A stretch of DNA of 64,000 nt from Pseudomonas bijieensis (GTDB lineage Bacteria; Pseudomonadota; Gammaproteobacteria; Pseudomonadales; Pseudomonadaceae): positions 3,595,501 through 3,659,500 of the forward strand of contig NZ_CP048810.1 in NCBI RefSeq assembly GCF_013347965.1. Reading direction: 5' to 3'. The stretch's first letter is position 1; every line of letters begins with the position of its first letter. The notes under the pieces were generated by a model. That model saw only the letters and a program-made list of their open reading frames with translations. It made no database searches and was not told where the DNA came from. Position numbers and translations under genes: made by a program. Shown piece after piece: positions 21,101 to 29,606 of this stretch.

Positions 21101-21527
21101 GACCGACACCGTGACCCGGGTGACCCTGAAACTGGGCGTGGACTACGGCTCGGACCTGGATCGGGTGCGCGAACTGCTGCTCAAGGCCGCCCGTGAAAAC
21201 CCACGGGTACTGAAGGAGCCGGAACCGATCGTGTACTTCCTGAACTTCGGTGAAAGCACCCTGGACCATGAGCTACGCATGCACGTGCGCGACCTCGGTG
21301 ACCGCAACCCGGTACTGGACGAGATCAACCGCTTCATCAACCGAGAGTTCAAGAAGGAGCACATCAACATCTCCTTCCGGCAGATGGAAATCTATCTGAA
21401 GAACATGCAAGGCCAGGAATACAAACTGGTGCCTGCCGAGCCCGACAAAAAGACCATCGCACCCGTGCCTTCGGCTGTTGCCAGCATCAAGCCGGTACCC
21501 GAGCCGCCGCAAGAAACACTCGACTGA
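18165..21527 (+). CDS. mscK: Mechanosensitive channel MscK (KefA)
   Basis: Large MscS-family channel that opens under membrane tension; in E. coli it responds to external K+. 1120 aa, equal to the E. coli length. Signal peptide about 1-25. A long periplasmic coiled-coil region spans about 30-480, followed by about eleven membrane segments. The MscS module near residues 865-1080 has the pore helix (VAALSVGLGFGMQEIFANF) and the beta domain (GNLSGTVSKIRIRATTI, IIVPNKTFITGQLINWS). The frame is open upstream into nhaP2, but only the ATG at 18165 gives a signal peptide. Neighbours nhaP2 and selO lie on the same strand. Confidence 0.95.
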   Translation: MPTLRSFFAIALLGLSLSVCTLQAADLPSSASVQASLDKIADRKLPEADQKALQAVLQNTLTQLSNKADYEQKLQALKQQLATAPKQNIENQRELARLKGTTVVPVAQRYANLPIPQLEQMLSDRSTQQGDLQKALADANSLIITAQTRPERAQAEISSSQTRIQQINTILKAGRDAGKTLSAEQRDQLNAELAALNALIPLRRQELAGNSQLQDLGNGQHDLLMEKIARTEQEIQDLQNLINQKRLAQSQETVTQQSIEAQKAGGSSLLATESAANLKLSDYLLKSTDRLNEVTQQNLQTKQLLDSVTQTDAALDEQISVLKGSLLLSKILYKQRQTLPRLKLDQNLADQIADIRLYQFEVSQQRELLNNPSAYVDNLLASQPSEQATPQLRKTLLELALTRVDLLERLNRELSAVLNESITLQLNQKQLLSTAQNLRATLEEQMFWIPSNKPLDFEWMRGVPMRLEKQIDSLPWASSLSELADGLTQRPLLFLPLALLIGALLWRRKNLYARLNKVHQDVGHFKRDSQWHTPQAILINILLAMPVALALTLCGYALQIDARGQNANLGAALLQIGQAWLVFYTAYRVLAPGGVAELHFRWEKPQVEFLQGWIRRLGLVVLALVAVVAVAELQPSTLADDVLGMPVVLTCYALMAWLLSRLLLSSPTHKNTSLFRKAVGVLFTALPIALFVAVCFGYYYTALKLSDRLINTLYLLMFWLVIEATFVRGLSVAARRLAYQRALAKRQAAKEAGDGEAVVEEPTLDIEKVNEQSLRLIRLALLGGFIAALYWVWSDLISVFSYLDNITLYEYTSGTGVNMSMVPISIGDMLGALIIIGITFALARNLPGLLEVFVLSKLNLAQGSAYATTTLLSYVIAGVGFVTTLSTLGVSWDKLQWLVAALSVGLGFGMQEIFANFISGIMILFERPVRIGDTITIGNLSGTVSKIRIRATTITDFDRKDIIVPNKTFITGQLINWSLTDTVTRVTLKLGVDYGSDLDRVRELLLKAARENPRVLKEPEPIVYFLNFGESTLDHELRMHVRDLGDRNPVLDEINRFINREFKKEHINISFRQMEIYLKNMQGQEYKLVPAEPDKKTIAPVPSAVASIKPVPEPPQETLD

Positions 21528-23027
<1,500 letters not shown>

Positions 23028-23051
23028 CCTTCCCGCCAAACACATAACCCT

Positions 23052-23197
23052 GTGGCGAGGGGATTTATCCCCGCAGGGCTGCGCAGCAGCCCCAAGAACC
23101 AGGCAGCGCGGTGCAACAGATAAACCGCGTCAGCCGGATTACGACTGCTTCGCAGCCGAGCGGGGCGGTGCGACGTTTCGCTAAATCCCCTCGCCAC
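23052..23197. repeat. Long REPIN (GTGGCGAGGGGATTTATCCCC type), copy 1
   Basis: 146-bp element with GTGGCGAGGGGATT ends inverted as AATCCCCTCGCCAC. The middle contains GGGCTGCGCAGCAGCCC and GCTTCGCAGCCGAGC. It is near-identical to 24548-24693, with three mismatches by eye. Between it and the leader at 23434 I see only unassigned sequence. Confidence 0.85.
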
Positions 23198-23433
23198 AAG
23201 AGCACTGCAGTCACCGCGTTTATTTCGATGTAGGACCACTCAGGACCAGGCTACGCCGCCTTGCGCCATTGCCTACAACTACGCCAGAATCCGCCGGCTT
23301 GTGCGCCTTGGGGTCGGGCTCTATCGTTTCCCCGTCGCTGAAAATCAGCGATCGGGTTTAGCGATCCGACTCAACACAGACGCAACAATGCCCAGTCTCG
23401 ATTGCAGTCTTTTACATCTGCAATTTGCTTAAT

Positions 23434-23543
23434 GGTGGCTGTGCGTGGGAGACCTTCTGGTCTACCCGGGGTTTCTGTGACCCGGATCGCTAACCTGCGT
23501 ACAGCCGCCACCTTTACTTGTTTAGCGATAGGTCGTGGCGGCT
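23434..23543 (+). ncRNA. Candidate structured leader RNA of the DUF6124 gene
   Basis: GGTGGCTGT (23434-23442) can pair with ACAGCCGCCACC (23501-23512), enclosing two hairpins: GACC-TTCT-GGTC at 23451-23462 and CCGGG...CCCGG at 23466-23485. The 3' arm AGCCGCCAC (23503-23511) is also perfectly complementary over 9 nt to GTGGCGGCT at 23535-23543, just before the Shine-Dalgarno CGGAG at 23554-23558. The two pairings exclude each other, as in a translational switch. I recall similar blocks ahead of other Pseudomonas DUF6124/DUF3077 genes, but could not check. Confidence 0.5.
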
Positions 23544-23565
23544 CAACCAATCACGGAGATTCGCC

Positions 23566-23916
23566 ATGTTCAAAGCAACCCCCAACCCGCCTGATACCGA
23601 TCCAGCCCACCCAAACTCAAAAGAATTCGACGAAACGGCCGACCGCGTCCTCGACTACTACCTCAACCCAAAACCCAGCAAACCCGAGGCTGATCCCAGC
23701 CAACTGTTCACCGTCGTCAATGGCGTCGACACCGAAACCCTGCTCGCCAACCTCAGCGAAAACCTAGCCTCGGCCAACGCCATGATCAGTGACCTGGCAT
23801 TCGACCTGAAAGGTTCCAGGCGGCACGTTGCCATGGGTATTCAGCAATTGATCGAGCTGAGCAGCTTATTGGCGAACAGCGCACTGGACAGTGTCGAACC
23901 ACGCCAGTCGACATAA
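23566..23916 (+). CDS. DUF6124 family protein
   Basis: 116-aa small soluble protein of a family found mainly in Pseudomonas. It begins MFKATPNPPDTDP, the family hallmark, then ADRVLDYYLNPKPSKP and VDTETLLANLSENLASANAMISDLAFDLKGSRRHVAMGIQQLIELSSLL. Function is unknown. CGGAG is 7 nt before the ATG at 23566; an earlier in-frame start at 23518 lacks an RBS and would run into the leader RNA. The long structured leader suggests post-transcriptional control. Confidence 0.85.
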   Translation: MFKATPNPPDTDPAHPNSKEFDETADRVLDYYLNPKPSKPEADPSQLFTVVNGVDTETLLANLSENLASANAMISDLAFDLKGSRRHVAMGIQQLIELSSLLANSALDSVEPRQST

Positions 23917-23928
23917 CGCATCCCCCCT

Positions 23929-24027
23929 GTGGCGAGGGAGCTTGCTCCCGCTGGGCTGCGCAGCGGCCCCAAAACCTCAAAAGCGACGACTGCTTCGCAG
24001 CCGAGCGGGAGCAAGCTCCCTCGCCAC
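23929..24027. repeat. REPIN (GTGGCGAGGGAGCTTGCTCC family), copy 2
   Basis: 99-bp near-copy of 16159-16257, with the same inverted ends and a nearly identical interior. It lies between the convergent DUF6124 and HigA-like genes. Confidence 0.85.
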
Positions 24028-24041
24028 AGTACGCCAAGCCA

Positions 24042-24456
24042 TCAAATAAAGGTCTCAACCGATACGCCGAAGCGCTCCGCCAGCCAGCGGATCTGCCTTA
24101 AATTGAGCTGGCGCTTGCCGCTCAATATCTCCGACACCACCGACTGGGTGCCTATGCCCGGCAAATCGCTCTGGCTCAAACCGTGTTCACGCATCAGATA
24201 ACGAAGCGCCTCAACGCCAGTGGCCTTGGGGCATCGGCCGGTGTTGATGATCCCAGGCCTCGATCCATTCACCGATGATGTCCACCAGGCTCATCAGCGG
24301 ATGGGCTTCTTCTTCGCCAACCAACTCCAACAATTCATCGAGCGCTGCAGCCAACCGGTCGTAATCCTCTTCGCTCCTGGGCTTACGCAGCAGGGGCGAC
24401 ACAAACTCCCAATGGGCGGCGACTTGTTCGATCAGCGGACTCATCTTTTTACTCAT
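24042..24456 (-). pseudogene. HigA-like HTH antitoxin, split by a +1 frameshift
   Basis: Two overlapping frames together make one HigA-type protein. The N-terminal part (SPLIEQVAAHWEFVSPLL ... EWIEAWDHQHRPMP) runs from 24456 to a stop at 24211. The HTH part (ATGVEALRYLMREHGLSQSD, GTQSVVSEILSGKRQLNL, RWLAERFGVSVETFI) resumes in the next frame. Reading CCC instead of CCCC at 24228-24231 joins them as MPKATGVEAL. The span is 415 bp, one over a multiple of three, which would give 137 aa against about 138 for E. coli HigA. No HigB-like toxin gene is adjacent. Confidence 0.82.
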
Positions 24457-24495
24457 CTCATTTTGCTATGGACGAGTTAACCACGGACTTGGCTA

Positions 24496-24510
24496 ATCGC
24501 AAACTGCGAT
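24496..24510. promoter_or_regulatory. Inverted repeat, possible HigA-like operator
   Basis: ATCGCA-AAC-TGCGAT is a perfect 6-3-6 inverted repeat 40 nt upstream of the HigA-like start, where autoregulatory antitoxins usually bind. Assignment is by position only. Confidence 0.4.
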
Positions 24511-24547
24511 AATTTCGGCAAGAGTGATGAAAACAGACGAAGCTTCT

Positions 24548-24693
24548 GTGGCGAGGGGATTTATCCCCCCAGGGTTGCGCAGCAGCCCCAAGAACCAGGC
24601 AGCGCGGTGCAACAGATAAACCGCGTCAGCCGGGTTACGACTGCTTCGCAGCCGAGCGGGGCGGTGCGACGTTTCGCTAAATCCCCTCGCCAC
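24548..24693. repeat. Long REPIN (GTGGCGAGGGGATTTATCCCC type), copy 2
   Basis: 146-bp element almost identical to 23052-23197, in the same orientation and 1.35 kb downstream. It fills most of the gap between two genes. Confidence 0.85.
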
Positions 24694-24747
24694 AATGTTT
24701 CTGACTGGCTTTGAGTGGTTCATCGCCCGCCCAAACCGTCTGCCTGC

Positions 24748-25026
24748 TCATCCAACCTTATCGTTCCCCTGCTCAGGCGTCTCGATCCCCGACTCTGCCT
24801 CTTCAACCCCCTTCTCCTTGGGGTTGGCCGGTGGTTTTTCCTCGGGATAGCCGGGCATGCCGCGGGCGTCTTCAGGGGTCAGTTCATCCCGGTCGTGGCG
24901 GCGGTCGGTGGCGTAGGACGGGGCGGCGTTGGGGTCTTCATCGCGGCCGGCGGTGCCGAGGACGAAGCCGTCGTCGTTAGGGTTGTCCACTGCCTGGGGC
25001 GTGGTTGGGTCTTGAGGATGGCTCAT
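24748..25026 (-). CDS. Small hydrophilic, probably disordered protein
   Basis: 92 aa, rich in Asp, Glu, Pro, Gly and Asn, with no hydrophobic core (MSHPQDPTTPQAVDN, ELTPEDARGMPGYPEEKPPA). AGGAGG sits 5 nt before the ATG at 25026, a strong start. I do not recognise a named family; similar short proteins are common in pseudomonads. No operon partner is evident. Confidence 0.7.
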   Translation of the reverse strand: MSHPQDPTTPQAVDNPNDDGFVLGTAGRDEDPNAAPSYATDRRHDRDELTPEDARGMPGYPEEKPPANPKEKGVEEAESGIETPEQGNDKVG

Positions 25027-25160
25027 GGGACCTCCTGAGTCTGCAAACAGGTACGTGGTGTCTTTTTGAGGCCGTGACACCTTCTCAGTGCGGCGCGCCT
25101 GATGAATGGCAGCCTTGGATAACTTTGGCGAAACTCGGAAGGAAGATCAGTGAAAAGCCT

Positions 25161-25248
25161 GTGGGAGCTGAGCCTGCTCGCGATGAAGGCACCACGATCT
25201 ACCGGAAGATCGCGTTATCGTTCATCGCGAGCAAGCTTGGCTCCCACA
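25161..25248. repeat. REPIN (GTGGGAGC family)
   Basis: Inverted GTGGGAGC...CTGCTCGCGAT ends at 25161-25183 and 25226-25248, between the 92-aa gene's promoter region and the LysR gene's 3' end. Confidence 0.82.
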
Positions 25249-25276
25249 GAAGCACGCTCACTCAAGAGCGCCCGCC

Positions 25277-26185
25277 CTACGCCATATCACTGTGGCTGAA
25301 TTCCTCGGCCAGAAAATCAATCAACGTACGCACCGACGGCAGCAACCCCCGTCGCGAAGCAAAGATCGCATGGACGATGCCGCACTTGGGCGTCCAGCCC
25401 GGCACCAGCTCCACCAACCGCCCGGCTGCGATATCTTCGCGCACCACCACGGTGGGCAGGTGAGCGACGCCGATGCCGGCCAGCACGGCGTGACGCAAGG
25501 CCAGCAGGTCGTCGGTGACCATGCGCGGTTCATGACGGATCAGCGCGCGGGTGCCGTCGGGGCCGAACAATTCCCACTGGTATTCACGTTGTGCCGCCCC
25601 CCAGTGCACGCTCGGCAAGCCGTTGAGGTCCGCCGGGGAAGCCGGTGCAGACAAACGCTCCAGGAACGCCGGGCTGCCCACCAGGCATTGGGTGCTGTTG
25701 CTCAACACCTTCATGACCATGTCGGTGTTTTCCAGCGGCGGAAAGCGCACCCGCAAGGCGATGTCGAACCCTTCGTGGATCAGGTCGACCCGGCGGTTGG
25801 TGCTCTCGATGAACAACTCCACCCGTGGGTACTTGAGCATGTAGCGGGTCAGCATCGGTCCGACCCAACTGTTGAGCAGCGCCGTCGGACAACTGATGCG
25901 CACCAGCCCCTGGGGTTCGGAGCGGTTGCGCTCGATCACTTCCGCCGCGCTCTCGGCCTCGACCCGCATCGCCAGGCAGCGCTGGTAATAGGCCTGGCCG
26001 ATCTCCGTCAGCGTGCAATGGCGGCTGGTGCGGTGGAGCAGCCGCACCCCGAGTCGCTCTTCCAGTTGGGCGATACGTCGGCTGAGTTTCGACTTGGGCA
26101 TGTCCAGCGCGCGACCGGCGGCGGCGAAACCACGGTGCTCCACGACCTGGGTGAAGTAGTACAGCGTGTTGAGGTCTTCGATGAT
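25277..26185 (-). CDS. LysR-family regulator with no canonical start codon
   Basis: LysR-type regulator: winged HTH (GRALDMPKSKLSRRIAQLEERLGVRLLHRTSR) and a periplasmic-binding-like effector domain, about 302 aa. In related proteins the N-terminus reads M-IEDLNTLYYFTQVVEHRGF. Here those codons are present, but the start position reads ATC ATC GAA GAC (ATC at 26183-26185 and 26180-26182), behind GGAG at the right distance. The first usable start is GTG at 26143, which would delete the first HTH helix. So either ATC initiates weakly or the gene is impaired. It is divergent from the isochorismatase-like gene, its probable target. Confidence 0.85.
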   Translation of the reverse strand: MIEDLNTLYYFTQVVEHRGFAAAGRALDMPKSKLSRRIAQLEERLGVRLLHRTSRHCTLTEIGQAYYQRCLAMRVEAESAAEVIERNRSEPQGLVRISCPTALLNSWVGPMLTRYMLKYPRVELFIESTNRRVDLIHEGFDIALRVRFPPLENTDMVMKVLSNSTQCLVGSPAFLERLSAPASPADLNGLPSVHWGAAQREYQWELFGPDGTRALIRHEPRMVTDDLLALRHAVLAGIGVAHLPTVVVREDIAAGRLVELVPGWTPKCGIVHAIFASRRGLLPSVRTLIDFLAEEFSHSDMA

Positions 26186-26284
26186 CGTTCTCCAAATAGA
26201 ACGCTAAGGCTAATTTTCGCAGTCTAGCGCATCAAAGGTGCCAGTTTTAATCTACACCCATCGAAACGCAACACGGTTTGAAGC

Positions 26285-26363
26285 CGAAGCGCTTCGACCG
26301 GATGAGTCACCGATCAATCGCTACACCGACATTAAAAACCTTAACCACGCCGAAACCTTCGGC
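26285..26363. promoter_or_regulatory. Palindromes in the LysR/ycaC-like intergenic region
   Basis: CGAAGCGCTTCG at 26285-26296 is a perfect 12-bp palindrome. GCCGAA-ACC-TTCGGC at 26349-26363 is a 6-3-6 inverted repeat close to the hydrolase RBS (GAGGG). Either could be a regulator site or, for the second, an mRNA hairpin. Confidence 0.4.
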
Positions 26364-26389
26364 AACCAAAACTTAATGAGGGCTACGCC

Positions 26390-27016
26390 ATGACTACTTC
26401 CTACAACCGTCTCGACAAAGATAACGCCGCCGTTCTGCTGGTGGACCACCAGGCTGGCCTGCTCTCGCTGGTGCGTGACATCGACCCGGACCGTTTCAAG
26501 AACAACGTGCTGGCCCTGGCCGACCTGGCCAAATACTTCAAGCTGCCAACCATCCTCACCACCAGTTTCGAAACCGGCCCCAACGGCCCGCTGATGCCAG
26601 AACTCAAGACCCTGTTCCCGGACGCGCCGTACATCGCCCGTCCCGGCCAGATCAACGCCTGGGACAACGAAGATTTCGTCAAGGCCATCAAGGCCACCGG
26701 CAAGAAGCAACTGATCATCGCCGGCGTGGTGACTGAAGTCTGCGTGGCCTTCCCGGCACTCTCGGCCCTGGCCGAAGGTTTCGAGGTGTTCGTGGTCACC
26801 GATGCCTCAGGCACGTTCAACGAACTGACCCGTCAATCGGCCTGGGACCGCATGTCCTCCTCCGGTGCGCAACTGATGACCTGGTTCGGCCTGGCCTGTG
26901 AACTGCACCGCGACTGGCGCAATGATGTGGAAGGGCTGGCGACCTTGTTCTCCAACCACATCCCGGACTACCGCAACCTGATGACCAGCTACAACACGCT
27001 GACCAACGCCAAGTAA
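26390..27016 (+). CDS. YcaC-type isochorismatase-fold hydrolase
   Basis: 208-aa cysteine hydrolase of the isochorismatase superfamily, YcaC subgroup. The catalytic Asp lies in LLVDHQAG (about residue 19) and the nucleophile Cys in AGVVTEVCVAFPALSA (about residue 118). FVVTDASGTF and LACELHRDWRNDV follow, as in YcaC. Substrate is unknown; it cannot be assumed to be isochorismate. GAGGG precedes the ATG. It is transcribed divergently from a LysR regulator that probably controls it. Confidence 0.88.
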   Translation: MTTSYNRLDKDNAAVLLVDHQAGLLSLVRDIDPDRFKNNVLALADLAKYFKLPTILTTSFETGPNGPLMPELKTLFPDAPYIARPGQINAWDNEDFVKAIKATGKKQLIIAGVVTEVCVAFPALSALAEGFEVFVVTDASGTFNELTRQSAWDRMSSSGAQLMTWFGLACELHRDWRNDVEGLATLFSNHIPDYRNLMTSYNTLTNAK

Positions 27017-27037
27017 CAGCCACACCGATCCACCTTT

Positions 27038-27124
27038 GTGGGAGCGAGCCTGCTCGCGATGACGGCAGGACAGTCAATGATGTATTGACTGTCAGGTCGC
27101 AATCGCGAGCAGGCTCGCTCCCAC
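27038..27124. repeat. REPIN (GTGGGAGC family)
   Basis: Inverted 23-bp ends at 27038-27060 and 27102-27124, with an internal GACAGTCAAT...ATTGACTGTC stem, so the whole element is an extended palindrome. It lies between the hydrolase gene and trxC. Confidence 0.86.
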
Positions 27125-27191
27125 AAAGGTTTGCGGTGTGCTTTGCACGGTGTTCAAATCTTCGCCAATGATTTTTCTGGAGACTGCCCCG

Positions 27192-27614
27192 ATGCTGATC
27201 CCCTGCCCCCATTGCAACGGGCTCAACCGCATCCCCGCCGAACGCCTGGGCGACCAGCCCAAGTGCGGGCGCTGCAAGGCCCCAGTGCTATTGAGCAAAC
27301 CGTTCGAACTCAAGCAAGGCGACTACGCCAGCCAGATCAAGGGCGACCTGCCGTTGCTGGTGGATATCTGGGCCGATTGGTGCGGACCGTGCAAGTCCTT
27401 CGCGCCGGTGTTCGAACAGGCCGCTGCGCAACTGACGGGTAAATGTCGGTTGGCCAAGCTCGACAGCGAGGCTAATCAGCAGTTATCGGCGCAGTTGGGG
27501 ATCCGCTCGATTCCCAGCCTGATTCTGTTCAAGGACGGTCGGGAGGTGGCGCGTCAGAGTGGGGCGTTTCCCTTGCCTCAGTTGATGAGCTGGTTGCGCA
27601 GCCAGGGGATTTGA
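27192..27614 (+). CDS. trxC: Thioredoxin TrxC (thioredoxin 2)
   Basis: Cytosolic thioredoxin with an N-terminal zinc finger. 140 aa. The zinc cysteines are in CPHCN and CGRCKAP (residues 5-30), the active site WCGPC is near residue 63, and IRSIPSLILFKDG supplies the cis-Pro. GGAG lies 10 nt before the ATG at 27192; this start gives the normal zinc-finger N-terminus, whereas an earlier in-frame start at 27138 does not. It stands alone between REPINs. Confidence 0.96.
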   Translation: MLIPCPHCNGLNRIPAERLGDQPKCGRCKAPVLLSKPFELKQGDYASQIKGDLPLLVDIWADWCGPCKSFAPVFEQAAAQLTGKCRLAKLDSEANQQLSAQLGIRSIPSLILFKDGREVARQSGAFPLPQLMSWLRSQGI

Positions 27615-27646
27615 AGCCATGAGATAACTGTGGGAGCGGGCTTTTT

Positions 27647-27731
27647 GTGGGAGCAAAGCTTGCTCGCGATCCAGGCGCTGCGGTCCTCAAGAGACCGCGG
27701 CGTTTTCATCGCGGGCAAGCCTTGCTCCCAC
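27647..27731. repeat. REPIN (GTGGGAGCAAAGCTTGCTCG variant), copy 2
   Basis: 85 bp, one mismatch from 11527-11611. A partial GTGGGAGCGGG end precedes it at about 27630 and another GCTCCCAC-like end follows at about 27737-27745, so two elements may be nested. Confidence 0.85.
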
Positions 27732-27766
27732 ACAGTTGCTCCCACAGGGTTTTGCACAGGCCAGAA

Positions 27767-28537
27767 TCAGGCGCCTTCCAGCAGGCTATGCAACTCCATG
27801 AACTGCTGGGTCAGCTTGTGCCGTGGGTCCAGGTGGATCAGCGGCAAACTGGCCTGGTGGGATTCGCGCATGCGCACCGAACTGCTCAGGTACACCGGCA
27901 GTACCGGCAGGCCTTCGGCGATCAGTTCGTCGAGGATCTGCTGCGGCAGGCTGGCGCGAGCCTGGAACTGGTTGACCACGATGCCTTCGACTTCCAGGCC
28001 CTCGTTATGGTCGTCCTTGAGCTCTTCGATTTCCGCCAGCAGGCCGTACAGGGCCTGACGGGAGAAACTGTCACAGTCGAAGGGGATCAGCACTCGATCA
28101 GCAGCGATCAACGCTGAAACCGCATAGAAATTCAGCGCTGGCGGGGTATCGAGGTAAATCCGGTCGTAATCTTCCTCCAGTTCTTCAAGCAGTTTGCGCA
28201 GCTTGTTGATCTTGTGCTTGGCCTCAAGCTTGGGCTGCAGATCCGTCAGCTCCGCCGTGGCGGTGATCACGTGCAAGTTGTCGAACGGCGTTTCGTAGAT
28301 ATCCACCTTGTTCTTTTTCGAAAAGGGCCCGGATGACAGGGTTTGCTTGAAGAAATCGGCAATGCCCATGGGAATGTCATCGCCGGTCAGGCCCGTCAGG
28401 TATTGCGTGGAGTTGGCCTGGGCATCCAGATCCACCAACAGCGTGCGATAGCCTTCGCTGGCGCTGACTGCCGCCAGGTTGCAGGCGATGCTGGATTTGC
28501 CCACGCCACCTTTCTGATTGAACACCACACGCCGCAT
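27767..28537 (-). CDS. Orphan ParA-family ATPase
   Basis: 256-aa deviant Walker-A ATPase: [11 protein letters not shown] (residues 6-16), [11 protein letters not shown] and YLDTPPAL. ParA/Soj-like proteins position plasmids, chromosomes or protein complexes. There is no parB or parS-like neighbour, so the cargo is unknown. GGAGG precedes the ATG at 28537. It is divergent from the pigment cluster and shares a 340-bp intergenic region with it. A role in pigment production is not implied. Confidence 0.88.
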   Translation of the reverse strand: MRRVVFNQKGGVGKSSIACNLAAVSASEGYRTLLVDLDAQANSTQYLTGLTGDDIPMGIADFFKQTLSSGPFSKKNKVDIYETPFDNLHVITATAELTDLQPKLEAKHKINKLRKLLEELEEDYDRIYLDTPPALNFYAVSALIAADRVLIPFDCDSFSRQALYGLLAEIEELKDDHNEGLEVEGIVVNQFQARASLPQQILDELIAEGLPVLPVYLSSSVRMRESHQASLPLIHLDPRHKLTQQFMELHSLLEGA

Positions 28538-28877
28538 GTCAAAACCTCCGTGTATCAAAGATCCCCGAGTGTAGTAGGCCGCGACACCGCTTAGCTACCT
28601 TCTGCGTAGAAGGACTACGGCAACAGTGGCTTTTCCAACAATCGAAGCGTCAATTCGCCCGGAAAATGACAGAAAGAACCGACAGACAGGCGAGCAATGA
28701 TCGCGACAATAGTTTGCAACTGAACCAAGTCGTACATTTCGCTGGACAAAATGTAACCAGTATTTGCTACAAGCCAACCGCACCGGGATAATGCGCGCCA
28801 CTTGGGTCGCAAGGCCATGCAGGGTTGGACGCGGGTCAAACCACTGAGCCGTGACAATAAAAGCCCGCAGGGGTGGG
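28538..28877. promoter_or_regulatory. Intergenic region between parA and the aryl-polyene cluster
   Basis: 340 bp with no credible gene; it must hold the divergent promoters. The segment 28640-28790 is visibly AT-richer. TGGACA near 28742 could be a -35 element, but I see no convincing -10 or operator. No regulator gene lies in or beside the cluster, so control is probably from elsewhere. Confidence 0.4.
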
Positions 28878-29606
28878 ATGAATTTTGTGATCAATTTCAA
28901 TATCGCCCAATGGCGCGCGTGGGCCCCTGGGCTCGAAAGCGTGGACGACTGGCAGGCCTGGAGCCGACAGCCGGTCGTATTGCCGCCCAGCGATGCCTCC
29001 CCTGACGTATCGTTCCTGCCGGCCATGCAGCGTCGGCGCCTCAGCCGCCTGGCGCGGATGGCCTTCAGTGTTGGCTGGCCGCTGGCCGAGGATCGGCCGG
29101 ACCTACCGTTGGTCTTTATTTCCCGCCACGGCGAAACCCCACGCACTTTCGAGATTCTCAAGGACCTGGCAGCCGACCAGCCCTTGTCGCCGACCCAATT
29201 CAGCCTGTCGGTGCACAACGCAGTGATTGGCCTGTGGTCGATCATGCGAGGCGAAACCAGCGAAATGACTGCCCTGGCCGCTACCGGCGACGGGTTGGAG
29301 CACGGTGTGCTGGAAGCCGCCGCACTGTTGAACGAAGGCTCGCCGGCGGTGTTGCTGGTGATCACCGAGGAGCAACCCCCGCAGGTCTACGCGCCGTGGG
29401 TCAATGACGTGCCGTTTCCCTATGCCATGGGCTTGCTGCTAACCCCGGGCGACGACTGGCAACTGGACCTGTGTGCGCAAACCGGCCAATTGCCTGGCAG
29501 CGACTGGCCCCATGCCCTGGATCTGTTGCGTACCCTGCTGAACAACGAAACCACCTGCCAACATGCCTGGAAGAATCGTGTATGGACCTGGCAACGCAAC
29601 CGGTGA
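28878..29606 (+). CDS. Beta-ketoacyl synthase-like chain length factor (aryl polyene cluster)
   Basis: 242 aa, related to the N-terminal half of ketosynthases (the ketoacyl-synt_2 family) but with no catalytic TACTS motif; blocks are FISRHGETPRTFEILKDL and FSLSVHNAVIGLWSIM. In aryl-polyene type II PKSs such a truncated KS pairs with an active ketosynthase and is thought to set chain length. It is the first gene of the cluster. The start at 28878 follows GGGTGG; a GTG at 28851 would add nine residues. The next gene begins 25 nt before its stop. Confidence 0.8.
   Translation: MNFVINFNIAQWRAWAPGLESVDDWQAWSRQPVVLPPSDASPDVSFLPAMQRRRLSRLARMAFSVGWPLAEDRPDLPLVFISRHGETPRTFEILKDLAADQPLSPTQFSLSVHNAVIGLWSIMRGETSEMTALAATGDGLEHGVLEAAALLNEGSPAVLLVITEEQPPQVYAPWVNDVPFPYAMGLLLTPGDDWQLDLCAQTGQLPGSDWPHALDLLRTLLNNETTCQHAWKNRVWTWQRNR

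Noticed and set aside
18768..21269. An 833-codon open frame opposite mscK
   Set aside because: Shadow of a well-conserved gene; the translation is repetitive in Gln, His and Arg.
24548..24723. Short open frames inside the long REPINs (also at 22970-23239)
   Set aside because: Both copies give the same REPIN-derived peptide with no RBS.
28615..28857. Small minus-strand ORF between parA and the pigment cluster
   Set aside because: No RBS, no similarity, and it covers the region that must contain the promoters.
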